A stretch of DNA of 64,000 bases, from assembly GCF_002591915.1 (NCBI RefSeq), contig NZ_NIHB01000002.1, positions 62,001 through 126,000 of the forward strand, read 5' to 3'. This DNA comes from Marinicella litoralis. GTDB lineage: Bacteria > Pseudomonadota > Gammaproteobacteria > Xanthomonadales > Marinicellaceae. Both the position numbers and the translations under genes were made by a program. Position 1 is the stretch's first letter; each line of letters opens with the position of its first letter. The notes below the pieces were generated by a model. That model saw nothing but the letters and a program-made list of their open reading frames with translations. It ran no database searches and was not told the DNA's origin. Below are positions 18,989 through 28,000 of this stretch, piece after piece.

Positions 18989-19581
18989 ATGTTATAAAAA
19001 TTGGATTATTGTATTTCAGCTGCCTACTTTTAGTGGCTTGTCATCAACCAAAAGTTGATCCAGCCGAAACATCAATGAGCCCGATTAATTGGCAACTATT
19101 GACATCTGAAAGTCAACTAAGCTTTGTCACCACAAAAAACAAAACGATCACAGAAGAGCACACCATTCAATTCCATGGTGGTTATATTGATGACAATCGA
19201 CAACTGATTGTCGAGGCTGATTTGTCTTCAGTTGATACCAATATTGAAATTCGTGATCAACGACTCAAAGACCTTTTGTTTCAGGTGGATGAGTTTCCGA
19301 TGGCCACCATTTCCAGTCAGTTAGACAGAAAATTGCCTTTGGTAGAACCATTTACCATTGAATTTGATCTTGATTTACATGGAACCAAGAAGCCCATGAC
19401 AGCCATTGTTATGCTTCAATCCGTGGGGAATAAATTGGTGGTAACCAATTTTGAACCTGTTTTTGTTCATGCCAAAGACTTCGATTTAGACTCAGGCATC
19501 AACCAATTAACTAAAATCGCAGGATTACAAAGTATCGACTACAGTGTATTGGTGGATTTCAAACTAACGTTTGAAAAATAA
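18985..19581 (+). CDS. YceI-family lipoprotein
   Basis: This 198-residue protein has a type II signal peptide with lipobox LLVAC (Cys19), so it should be lipid-anchored in the envelope. The rest matches the YceI lipocalin-like fold: WQLLTSESQLSFVTTK at the start, then EADLSSVDTNIEIRDQRL and a central DLDLHGTKKPM block. YceI barrels bind isoprenoid-type lipids in related proteins, but the ligand here is unknown. It is translationally coupled (ATGA) to the csiV-like gene. A CRP/FNR-like palindrome begins at its stop codon and probably serves fabI. Confidence 0.85.
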   Translation: MNVIKIGLLYFSCLLLVACHQPKVDPAETSMSPINWQLLTSESQLSFVTTKNKTITEEHTIQFHGGYIDDNRQLIVEADLSSVDTNIEIRDQRLKDLLFQVDEFPMATISSQLDRKLPLVEPFTIEFDLDLHGTKKPMTAIVMLQSVGNKLVVTNFEPVFVHAKDFDLDSGINQLTKIAGLQSIDYSVLVDFKLTFEK

Positions 19582-19596
19582 TTGATTTCAATCACA
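19581..19596 (+). promoter_or_regulatory. CRP/FNR-like site upstream of fabI
   Basis: ATTGA-N6-TCACA matches the CRP consensus at 8 of 10 half-site bases, and TTGAT-N4-ATCA matches the FNR consensus at 9 of 10. A TAAAAT hexamer at 19615-19620 puts the likely start near 19627-19630, so the site centre would be at about -39 to -41, near a class II activator position. The same half-sites recur at 22168. Confidence 0.45.
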
Positions 19597-19656
19597 TCAG
19601 TGGCATTAGCAGATTAAAATCAGTAAGATGATAAGCCTTTGATAAGTGGAACAAAC

Positions 19657-20445
19657 ATGGGTATTCTTACAGGTAAAAAAGCGCTTATAGTGGGCGTCGC
19701 CAGCAACCGATCAATCGCATGGAGTACAGCCGAATTCATGCACCAACAAGGTGCTGAGTTGGCATTCACCTACCTGGATGACAAACTAAAAAAACGAGTT
19801 GATAAGATAGCCGAACAAACGGGTTCAGAAATTGTGTTGCCCTGTGATGTCAATTCTGACCAACAAATTGACGATGTTTTCACCGAATTAAAAAAACAAT
19901 GGGATGGTCTGGACATTATTGTTCATTCTGTTGGTTTTGCGCCACGAGAATTGTTACAAGGTTCCTACTTAGATAACTTGACCAGAGAAGGTTATCAAAT
20001 CGCCATGGATACCAGTTCATACAGTTTTGCGGCACTAGGAAAGGCAGGTAGAGAAATGATGCAAGGCAGAGACGCTGCATTACTGACCCTTTCTTATTTA
20101 GGCGCAGTCAGGGCCATGACCAATTACAATGTAATGGGGGTTGCCAAAGCTGCACTTGAAGCCAATGTGCGGTATATGGCACATGCCCTGGGCAAAGATG
20201 GCATTCGAGTTAATGGCATTTCTGCTGGACCCATCAAGACTTTGGCAGCTTCAGGTATTGGCAATTTTAAATCGATGCTGGATCATGTGGCCAAAGCAGC
20301 ACCATTGAAACGCAACATCAGCCAAGAAGAAGTTGCCAAGGCAGCGGCTTTTTTGTGTTCTGATTGGGCATCAGGCATCACCGGTGAAATCACCTATGTT
20401 GATGCAGGCTATAACATCATGGCCATGACCGAAGTGGGCGAATAA
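19657..20445 (+). CDS. fabI: enoyl-[acyl-carrier-protein] reductase (NADH), FabI
   Basis: This enzyme carries out the last reduction of each fatty-acid elongation round. It is a 262-residue short-chain dehydrogenase-like protein with the FabI cofactor motif [10 protein letters not shown] and catalytic Tyr147, Tyr157 and Lys164 in SYLGAVRAM and NYNVMGVAK, aligning with E. coli Tyr146, Tyr156 and Lys163. The frame opens at a TTG at 19639, but the family N-terminus is MGILTGKK, so I start at the ATG at 19657. It is monocistronic and ends in a strong terminator. Confidence 0.97.
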   Translation: MGILTGKKALIVGVASNRSIAWSTAEFMHQQGAELAFTYLDDKLKKRVDKIAEQTGSEIVLPCDVNSDQQIDDVFTELKKQWDGLDIIVHSVGFAPRELLQGSYLDNLTREGYQIAMDTSSYSFAALGKAGREMMQGRDAALLTLSYLGAVRAMTNYNVMGVAKAALEANVRYMAHALGKDGIRVNGISAGPIKTLAASGIGNFKSMLDHVAKAAPLKRNISQEEVAKAAAFLCSDWASGITGEITYVDAGYNIMAMTEVGE

Positions 20446-20471
20446 GCAAAACTTCAATAAGGATTATTTTG

Positions 20472-20502
20472 GGCTGGAATTGGAATCCAGCCTTTTATTT
20501 TT
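20472..20502 (+). terminator. fabI terminator
   Basis: A perfect seven-base stem GGCTGGA/TCCAGCC with a seven-base loop is followed by TTTTATTTTT, 26 bases after the fabI stop. Confidence 0.9.
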
Positions 20503-20519
20503 CAATTGATTCTTATGAG

Positions 20520-21431
20520 TCAAAGACTCAGTTTAATCGGCATTTGATACACTTTGCTTAAACCATTCTCACCAGAGGTCATCAATTTAAACCATTGATA
20601 GAAATCTCTTTCAATTGATGGTAAATTTTTAAGCTTAGATTGGTTGCTGGTCCAATATAAAATGCCATTGATTTCATCATAATATGGACAGTAGTCCAAT
20701 TGTTTACTGTTGACCTGGCCACCCATATTTTTTGCTGGCTGCCAAACGCCGTCCACTTTATGACTGATGTATAGATCACCTCCTCCCATATCATCAGCCC
20801 TGCCATATGAAGAAAATATCAACATCGATTCATCCGGAGCTATATAGGCATTGAATTCATAGGTGGGAGAATTAATCGCAGCAGGTAATATTTCAGCTTG
20901 GGTGTATTGCCCATCAACCAATCGACTGACATATATATCCTCTTTACCCAAGCCATCCGCTTTGGTGGCAGTAAAGTATAGGTTTCCATTACTGGCCACG
21001 CTGGGATAAAACTCATCACCTTCGTCTGTATTAATCATTGTATTCAATTTAACAGGATCTCCCCAAGGTTGATTCAATGAGGCCCTTTCAGTCATCCAAA
21101 TGTCAAAATGATCCGTACTGGCGTTTTGAGCAGCATTTCTATTAGAAGCAAAATACAACTGTAAACCATTGGGATGTAAAAAAGGTTCAAGGTCTTTAAA
21201 TTGACCAGAGAATGAAGCAATCATGGGTTTTGACCACTGTTTGCCTGTTTTTTGTAAACTGATTATTTGTGATGCGTCTTTGCTGATACTTTCCATGGTC
21301 ACATACAAATCATCACCTTTAGAACTCAAAGCAAAATCACGCACATGGACCCCAGAAAGTTCAAAGGCAATTTCTGCAGCTTTACAATTTATTGCAGTGA
21401 CTATTAAAACCATTAACAACACACATTTCAT
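20520..21431 (-). CDS. exported PD40 (TolB-like) beta-propeller protein
   Basis: This 303-residue protein has a Sec signal (cleavage probably after NCKA, near residue 18) and several PD40/WD40-like blades. The recurring pattern is seen in FLHPNGLQLYFASNR, SVASNGNLYFTATK, IAPDESMLIFSSYGR and YDEINGILYWTSN. Such propellers are usually binding modules in the periplasm or on the outer surface. No catalytic domain is attached. The Cys in the signal does not form a proper lipobox. The gene is convergent with fabI and appears monocistronic. Function is unknown. Confidence 0.75.
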   Translation of the reverse strand: MKCVLLMVLIVTAINCKAAEIAFELSGVHVRDFALSSKGDDLYVTMESISKDASQIISLQKTGKQWSKPMIASFSGQFKDLEPFLHPNGLQLYFASNRNAAQNASTDHFDIWMTERASLNQPWGDPVKLNTMINTDEGDEFYPSVASNGNLYFTATKADGLGKEDIYVSRLVDGQYTQAEILPAAINSPTYEFNAYIAPDESMLIFSSYGRADDMGGGDLYISHKVDGVWQPAKNMGGQVNSKQLDYCPYYDEINGILYWTSNQSKLKNLPSIERDFYQWFKLMTSGENGLSKVYQMPIKLSL

Positions 21432-21500
21432 AACACATGCCCTATTTTGAATAATATTTGAACTGCAACTATTCTGACATAAAATGATTTATAGGCGTAT

Positions 21501-21535
21501 AAAAACCCCGAATCATTTCATTAACCCAGGGTTTT
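21501..21535 (-). terminator. possible terminator of the 21549 gene
   Basis: On the minus strand AAAACCC pairs with GGGGTTTT across a loop of about 20 bases and is followed by TTTAT. The long loop makes it weak, but the position, 14 bases after the stop, is right. Confidence 0.4.
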
Positions 21536-21548
21536 GTCCTTTTCGCTT

Positions 21549-22004
21549 TTACCTTCTGGGTTGACTGTAAGAATCAATCAAACGATTCATTTTAACTTTG
21601 TAGTTTTTGATGTCATGTGCTTGGTTGATGTCATCAGCCTGCTGGATATACTCAAAAAGCATTTCTGCATCTAAAGCAATGATGGGATCAGTACCAGGGT
21701 TAAAGGCCAAGCTGTATATATCATTGATCGCATCTATGCTGCTTTCATGAATATAATGACAACCTGCACCCCCATCCCAAGGTTTCGTTCCATTGCTGGG
21801 GTCATAGTCCAACCATTTGGCTTGTTGACAAGCCACTTCATCCGCAAAGGCCCCTTTTAAGAATATGGTGGCATACGTGGGTGTTGATCCAACTGGGTAT
21901 GCTGGGTAATACCAACCTGGACTGCTGATGGTTCCAGCCGCATTGACTTGTAACGACAAACTAACCAAACCAGACAATATTAAAAATTTATTTTTTAGTT
22001 TCAT
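21549..22004 (-). CDS. small exported protein of unknown function
   Basis: This 151-residue protein has a clear Sec signal peptide (KLKNKFLILSGLVSLSLQVNA, cleavage before AGTI). The mature part is Trp- and Tyr-rich at its N-terminus and contains two cysteines (VACQQAKW and GAGCHYIHES) that could form a disulfide. The start is the ATG at 22004, because GAGG lies eight bases upstream; an in-frame ATG at 22016 overlaps that ribosome binding site. I do not recognise a family. It is divergent from the 22276 gene across a 271-base region that holds a CRP/FNR-like site. Confidence 0.6.
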   Translation of the reverse strand: MKLKNKFLILSGLVSLSLQVNAAGTISSPGWYYPAYPVGSTPTYATIFLKGAFADEVACQQAKWLDYDPSNGTKPWDGGAGCHYIHESSIDAINDIYSLAFNPGTDPIIALDAEMLFEYIQQADDINQAHDIKNYKVKMNRLIDSYSQPRR

Positions 22005-22167
22005 GATTTTCCTCATTGTTATTTAAATAAATGTTCTTAATTTGAACCCAATCAATGGTATAGAAGTTCGGAAAACTGGCCACATAAATCACGGAAAACA
22101 TTGGTAAAAACAGACAACGGTTCAGCACTAAATAAAGACAGCGAGGTAATTAAAATAGATTCAATTA

Positions 22168-22183
22168 ATTGATATACATCACA
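22168..22183. promoter_or_regulatory. CRP/FNR-like site between two divergent small-protein genes
   Basis: ATTGA-N6-TCACA has half-sites identical to the site at 19581. A TATAGA hexamer at 22220-22225 could be the plus-strand -10, about 57 bases from the site centre. The site could serve the exported-protein gene on either side. Confidence 0.4.
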
Positions 22184-22275
22184 TTTTTCAATTTTTACCA
22201 GTTTTTACCAAATCAAATGTATAGACATTAAGCAACTCGGGTTATCATCACTGAAATTATTTGCAGGAACTTCTG

Positions 22276-22797
22276 ATGAAAAAAAATATAATTAAATTGA
22301 TGCTTTGCATGATGATAACGACCAGCCAAGCGCATGAATTCTTAACTCAAATATTGGTTTATCCAGAGGACACCATCAAAATATCAGTTAACAGCACCAC
22401 ATACCATGTCATTGAAACATTCAACCTCAGCGAACAAGATTTAAATAATGGTTACAAAAAAGACCTGGTTAAACAGGAAATCAAGCGCATAGTCGCAGCA
22501 AGGCAAGACAATGTAGACGCGGAACATGTGGTGTGTGATGATTGGGACGGGGTGTTTAAAACCTGTGGCGTATTCGATCATTTCAATGAAGCACGGTCTT
22601 TAGCCATTGATTTGTGTGCAGGTGTAGCGGTCAATTATCCCGAGCTTTATCCTGATGGATTGATTCCACAATTTATTGGCCCCAATACTTTCATCAGTGG
22701 TGACTCAGCTGCAGCCAATCACCATGATTTGTATCATTTCAGTCATGGCTTGACATTCAATTGTGTTGAAGTGATATCAAATCTTGCCACTGAGTAA
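22276..22797 (+). CDS. small exported protein of unknown function
   Basis: This 173-residue protein has a Sec signal (MKKNIIKLMLCMMITTSQA, cleavage before HEF). The start is the ATG at 22276 with AGGA eight bases upstream; a TTG 15 bases earlier is in frame but less likely. The mature part has cysteines in VVCDDWDG, KTCGVFD, DLCAGVA and NCVEV, an even number compatible with disulfides, and a His-rich stretch (NHHDLYHFSHG). I recognise no family. It converges with the TPR gene (13-base gap). Confidence 0.6.
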   Translation: MKKNIIKLMLCMMITTSQAHEFLTQILVYPEDTIKISVNSTTYHVIETFNLSEQDLNNGYKKDLVKQEIKRIVAARQDNVDAEHVVCDDWDGVFKTCGVFDHFNEARSLAIDLCAGVAVNYPELYPDGLIPQFIGPNTFISGDSAAANHHDLYHFSHGLTFNCVEVISNLATE

Positions 22798-22810
22798 AGT
22801 AGGAAATGCT

Positions 22811-24598
22811 TTACTCTTTATTGCTGGCCAAAGAAAACTGTTTTATTTGATCAAGTAAAGCATCTAATCGCTGTTCCAATGAACAGCGATCTTCTTGGCT
22901 TAAATCATCACAAGTCAAAATAAAATGACAGGTTTTTACCACGTTCCTCCACCTGGGATTTTCCGGTATTTTATCAACATCCAAGTACTTGTCCAATGAC
23001 CGAGTACGCAAGGTTCCGTTGTCGATTGAAATGGTCCAAACTTTACTTTTCTCAGCCAGTTCAACCCGGTCGGAACCTGTTGTTTTTTCCCAAATGGCCA
23101 GTGCATCCAATAAAGTAGAAACCAAGTTTACTTTAAACTCTTGTTTTAACGCTGCTGCAGAAACCGGTGTATTCTCATAATTTAAATGAGGACTTTGGTT
23201 TTGCATCAAAAACAACTGCTGTTTGTGGTGTTTGATCGATTGCATTAATACCTTTCTTTCTTTTCGCTTATTGAGAAAATAAGCAAACAAAACAATGGCC
23301 AATATCAAAAAACCAATGATACCGATTAAAATGGTATGGGTTAATTGTTGTAATTTTGCTGATTTGTTGGCATTAATCAGCTGCTCGTTGATCAAGTCAT
23401 GTTGGATTTTTTGTTTTTCAATTTGATGCTTGATGTTATTCAAATCTTCATCATATTTTTCTTTTAAAAACTGCTCTCTACTGGCTTGTTGCAATTGTAA
23501 ATATTCGTATGCCTTGGCCAAGTCTGTTGAACGAAAGAAGCGACTTAACAGCCCATAAAATTGACTGACTTGGTTGCTGTCAGCTGAAGTCATCGCCTGA
23601 GACAGTCCATTTTGTGCCAATTCAATTGCCGGATTGACCAAACCATTTTGAAACTTGACTGATGCTGCATCTAAATAATATTCAAGCCCTAATTCAATGT
23701 CATTGTCTTGGTGAATAGCAGCTGCCTCATCAAAAAACAATTGTGCTGAGGCATATTGCTTTAATCCCAAGTGGTATTTACCAATATTGATCATTGCTCG
23801 AGCTTGCGCCCTGGGTGAGTTTTTCAATTTGAAAGTAGCCACAATTTTTTGTGCATATTTTTGTGCTTCTGTAGCATTGCCAATTTTACTGTGTGCCTTA
23901 CTCAGGTCTTCATAAATGTGTGAAATTTGTTGGTACACCCGTTCGTCAAAAGTTGGTTGTTGGGCATAGTTTAAATATTGATTCAAAGCCTGTTCATAGA
24001 AATCAACGGCCAGTGCATGGTCTTCCAAATCCATATGAACCAATGCAATGTTATTCAACGTTTTACCCACTTGATAAGCATCACCATAAGTTAATTTAAG
24101 GGTTAAACTTTTTTTAAAGTAGTTCAGTGAGTTGACGTAATCATTGAGTTTATAGGCCGTTAAACCCACATCATTAAAGCTTTTACTGAGCCACAATGGA
24201 TTGTGCTCATTTTCCGCCAGGGATAAACCGTGTTGCAAATATTTATCTGCTTTCAAATAGTCACCCAGAAAATAATACTTCTGCCCCACCCGTCGGTTCC
24301 ATTGGTATTGGTATTCAATGTGTTCAACGAACAGTGAGTGACTTTTTATTTTTGCCAAGTAATAAGACTCTTGTTCTGTGTGACCTAATTCGTGGTGAAT
24401 TTCAACTAAATGCAACCAATTATCAATGATGTCTGCTTGGCCTAGCCCCTCTGTGGAAGCCGATTTTTCAACTTCGGATTCGCAAATGGGTAGCGCCTCA
24501 ATGTAGTCGCCGCCTGTGATGGCATCCGCGCATGAAATACTGGCTTGAATAGCAGTGGTGGCAAACAATAAAACACATAAGCTCAGGATATATTTCAT
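22811..24598 (-). CDS. TPR-repeat transmembrane protein with a C-terminal cytoplasmic domain
   Basis: This 595-residue protein has a Sec signal (residues 1 to about 19). About six to seven TPR-like repeats (residues 30-370) follow, including the clear units NDVGLTAYKLNDYVNSLNYF and NNIALVHMDLEDHALAVDFY. A coiled coil comes next, then one membrane helix (about 420-442, ILIGIIGFLILAIVLFAYFL), and finally a basic, Lys- and Trp-containing domain (about 485-590). The layout is that of a sensor: periplasmic TPRs, one span and an intracellular output domain. The C-terminal domain (KVWTISIDNGTLRTRSLDKYL) is not one I can name. There is no kinase or GGDEF signature. It is monocistronic. Confidence 0.7.
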   Translation of the reverse strand: MKYILSLCVLLFATTAIQASISCADAITGGDYIEALPICESEVEKSASTEGLGQADIIDNWLHLVEIHHELGHTEQESYYLAKIKSHSLFVEHIEYQYQWNRRVGQKYYFLGDYLKADKYLQHGLSLAENEHNPLWLSKSFNDVGLTAYKLNDYVNSLNYFKKSLTLKLTYGDAYQVGKTLNNIALVHMDLEDHALAVDFYEQALNQYLNYAQQPTFDERVYQQISHIYEDLSKAHSKIGNATEAQKYAQKIVATFKLKNSPRAQARAMINIGKYHLGLKQYASAQLFFDEAAAIHQDNDIELGLEYYLDAASVKFQNGLVNPAIELAQNGLSQAMTSADSNQVSQFYGLLSRFFRSTDLAKAYEYLQLQQASREQFLKEKYDEDLNNIKHQIEKQKIQHDLINEQLINANKSAKLQQLTHTILIGIIGFLILAIVLFAYFLNKRKERKVLMQSIKHHKQQLFLMQNQSPHLNYENTPVSAAALKQEFKVNLVSTLLDALAIWEKTTGSDRVELAEKSKVWTISIDNGTLRTRSLDKYLDVDKIPENPRWRNVVKTCHFILTCDDLSQEDRCSLEQRLDALLDQIKQFSLASNKE

Positions 24599-24763
24599 CG
24601 GTTGACATTGCTCATTTTACAGAAACAGCACATTCTGACATCAAAATGATGATCTTACCAAATGAAATGGTAGTCTTATCCACAAAAAGTGAAACTGCTG
24701 AATTCATTGTCATTTTTCTTGATGCACTTCAAATTTTCTCAAACTTTGCAATATCATAATATA

Positions 24764-24973
24764 TCAAGATTGATTTGATTTGGCGTCTGTTGTTTGTATC
24801 AGAGAATGAATTAATGACTGCCAATAAAAAGAGCCGAATTGCTCGGCTCTGATTTTTCTATTGAAGGATTGTTTATCCTTTTGACGTTTGGCTTTATTGG
24901 ATTTTCCATGCACACCACCTTTTCTCATGATGGCGGCTTTGGCCGTCCAGTTCCGCCGCTTTAATTCTTGCAT
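24764..24973 (-). CDS. ArfA-like small basic protein with a terminator inside its reading frame
   Basis: The 69-codon frame starts at an ATG with GGAG eight bases upstream. Its first 42 residues are strongly basic (KRRNW, MRKGGVHGKSNKAKR), and its MRKGGVHG resembles the MRKGKHG of E. coli ArfA, the alternative ribosome-rescue factor that recruits RF2 to nonstop complexes. A perfect eight-base hairpin plus T tract lies inside codons 42-50 on the coding strand. Terminated transcripts would therefore lack a stop codon and give a product of about 48-50 residues. This is the same tmRNA-controlled nonstop design known for arfA. The N-terminal part before MRKG is shorter than in E. coli, so a different rescue factor or an unrelated basic protein remains possible. 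Confidence 0.55.
   Translation of the reverse strand: MQELKRRNWTAKAAIMRKGGVHGKSNKAKRQKDKQSFNRKIRAEQFGSFYWQSLIHSLIQTTDAKSNQS
24826..24850 (-). terminator. intrinsic terminator inside the arfA-like coding sequence
   Basis: On the minus strand the stem AGAGCCGA/TCGGCTCT (eight perfect pairs, five-base loop) is followed directly by TTTTATT. The plus strand also has GATTTTT after the stem. It lies 60 bases upstream of the frame's stop codon, not after it. Confidence 0.75.
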
Positions 24974-25040
24974 ACAGCGCTCCGGTTAAATTCATTATAA
25001 TTGTAAAGCCATAACATGAATAAGGTCTGAATTAAATCCA

Positions 25041-25071
25041 ATCATTGAGACCTTAATCAGGTCTCAATGAT
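25041..25071 (-). repeat. 13-bp perfect inverted repeat downstream of the S41 protease gene
   Basis: ATCATTGAGACCT (25041-25053) and AGGTCTCAATGAT (25059-25071) are perfectly complementary around a five-base loop, nine bases after the protease stop. There is no T tract on either strand, so it is not a standard terminator. It may act as an mRNA 3' stabiliser or a protein site. Confidence 0.55.
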
Positions 25072-25080
25072 GTTTAAAGC

Positions 25081-28000
25081 TTAAAAGTCTTTCGGTGCAG
25101 GTGGAGACTTGATGGTTGACCTTGGGTTAGTCGCCAGGTCTTTCATTAACTCTTCAACGGCCCGTTCAATTGACGGGTCATGACCAGCGGCAATTAATTC
25201 AGGTCGATCAATTACTTCTATATCAGGAGTTACCCCTTCGTTTTCTACCGCCCAATTACCGTCTGTGTCCATAAAACGGAATGTTGATGCCAAAATTGAA
25301 CCGCCATCGGCCAATCCAGGATTGCCGCTGATGCCAATCAAACCACCCCAAGTTCTGGTTCCAATGATTTTTCCTAAACCGGCTTTGCGGAAATAATAAG
25401 GTAAGGCATCACCACCTGAACTGGATTGTCCATTGGTTAACATCACTTTGGGGCCATCATGAGCAATCAAGGGTGTGGCATTGCTGTCCAAGTCTAAACC
25501 ACGACGCTTCCAGTAATTCACAGTTTTTCTGGAGAGTAATTCAATCATGCGGTCTGGAATAAAACCACCACCGTTATAACGGTCATCGATAATCAGTGCG
25601 TCCTTACCAATTTGTGGCAACATTTGTTTAAACAATTCTCGGTTACCATCACCTGCCGTGTTGGGTAGATGTACATAACCAATTCTGCCACCTGACAATT
25701 GGTTAACCATGGCTTTGCGTGAGTTCACCCAATCCAAATAACGCAATTGGCTTTCAGAACTGATCGGCTTAACAAAAACCTTTCTGGCTCCTTTTTTATC
25801 GGATTTTTGATTCAACTCCAAGGCAATGGTTCGGTCCGCCTTGTGTTCCAATAATTGATAAATATTGGCTACGGATTGTGTATTGATGCCATCAATAGCA
25901 ATCACAAAGTCTCCTTCATTGGCTACAACGCCTGCTTCAGTTAAAGGTGACCTTCTGGATTCAGTCCAATTCTCTCCTGCAAATATTTTAGTGATTTCAA
26001 AATAGCCACTTTTATGCTTTTTAAACTCAGCGCCTAACAATCCATTGGACTGCCTTTTAACTGAAGGTTGGTCGCCCGAATTGACATAGATATGACCTGC
26101 ATTCATTTCACCTGCTATTTCACCAAACACATAATCTAAATCTGTTCGGTGGGTCGCTGCAGCAGCCATTGGCAGGTATTTGTCATGAATGGCTTGCCAA
26201 TCATTACCATGCATTCCTGGATCATAAAACCAATCACGCAAGATTCTCCAAGCATCGGTGTACATTTGTTGCCATTCAGTGCGAGGATCCACTTTCATGG
26301 TCAAGTGTTTCAAATCAATTTTATCTTTAAGTTTTTGTTCTGCAGCGGCTTTCACCACCCCATAATCTCGGCCCTTTTGAACCAAAAGGTGCTTACCATC
26401 AATCGACAAACTGTAATTACCTACACCAGCAATGACTGTTTTGATTTCATTCTCAGTCAGATCTATGATTTTCAATGCAGTACCGTTGTTGCCATTTTCA
26501 ACCACAAAAACCGCATCGCCATTACTTTGTACATTGTTGTAGTTACCTGCATCGCCAGGCAAGGCCACTACCCTGTTATCAAACCCTGCAAAATCAATGT
26601 CAACTTTAACGGTCTCTTTTTTGTCTTTTTCTTCATCGATTTGATTTTTTGAGGCTTCAAAGGGAAACAAAGCAGGTGATTGGTTATTCAATTGTGCAGC
26701 ATAGACTCTGGTGGCATTGTTGTATAAATAATTAAACTCATAGCTGCTGAAAGTTAAATTATAATCACGGTTAGACAAGAAAAATAAATAGTGCCCATTG
26801 GGATCAAATACAGGTGAAAAATCATTGAAATCCGCGCTGGTCAATCGATTGGTTTGTCCACCTTGTAGGTCATGGACGAAAATTGAATTGAATCCTGTGT
26901 TTTCGGTTTTGGTATATACCAACCAAGCGCTGTCTGGAGACCAACTGTAATCGGTGATGTCATTGCGCTTGGAACGATCTATTTTATTGATTTTCTTGTC
27001 ATTAACATCAACCACCCAAAGGGTTTGGTTGGTGTCTGAAAATGCCAATTTTTGGCTATCCGGAGACCAAACAGGTGTATAACGCCAAGTGTGACCGTCA
27101 TCCGTTAATTGTTTAACCCGTCCTGATTTGATGTTTTTGGTGTACAGTTCGTACTCCCCCGTTTCATCACTCAAATAAGCCACACTTTTGCCATCTGGTG
27201 ACCAGCTGACATCTATTTCTCTGGCTCCCGGTGTGCGACTGAATTCACGAATTTCATTGTTTTTTGTACTCGCTTTGAACAACTCTCCGCGTGCCGCAAT
27301 CATCAATGATTCGGCATCTGGTGAAAGTGCCATTGATTCAATCATGTCTTTGACATTCTTGCGTGTTGCAATCAATGATTCTTGATTGGCTGTTACTGTA
27401 ATATTAAGTTGTTTGCTGGTTTTGGACTGAGGGTCAAAACGCCACAAATGGCCACCATTTTCATAGACTATGGCTTCTGGCCCAGCAGATGCCCACAAAG
27501 AATCATAAAGATTGTGGTTAGTTACTTTCTCTGGTGAACCATTTTCTACATAACGGTATAAATTGAGGTTGTAATCACGGTCACTGATAAAATAGATTTC
27601 ATCGCCTACCCAAACAGGTTGATGGTCAGAAGCCTCATGGGTGGTTAATTGTTTACTGGTATTGTTTTCCAAGTCATAAGTCCAAATGTCTTGAGCCCTA
27701 CCACCACGGTACCTTTTCCAAGTTCTGAATTCTCTGTCCTTGGGGGTATATACCAAATGTTTACCATCTGGGGACAACATACCACCACCGGCCTCTGGTA
27801 CGGCCAAAGGTTTTTCCATACCACCAGCCACTGGAACCCAATAAGGTTGGCCCATGCGTATTCCCCAAGGCAAACGATTGGCCCTGACCAAAATGTGTTT
27901 ATCGTCCACTGACCAATCTAAAATTCGATAATCAAATCCGCCCCGTGGTGGCATCGGCCCCACATCGTTGTACCAAGTCAATTGAGTCAGGTCACTGCCA

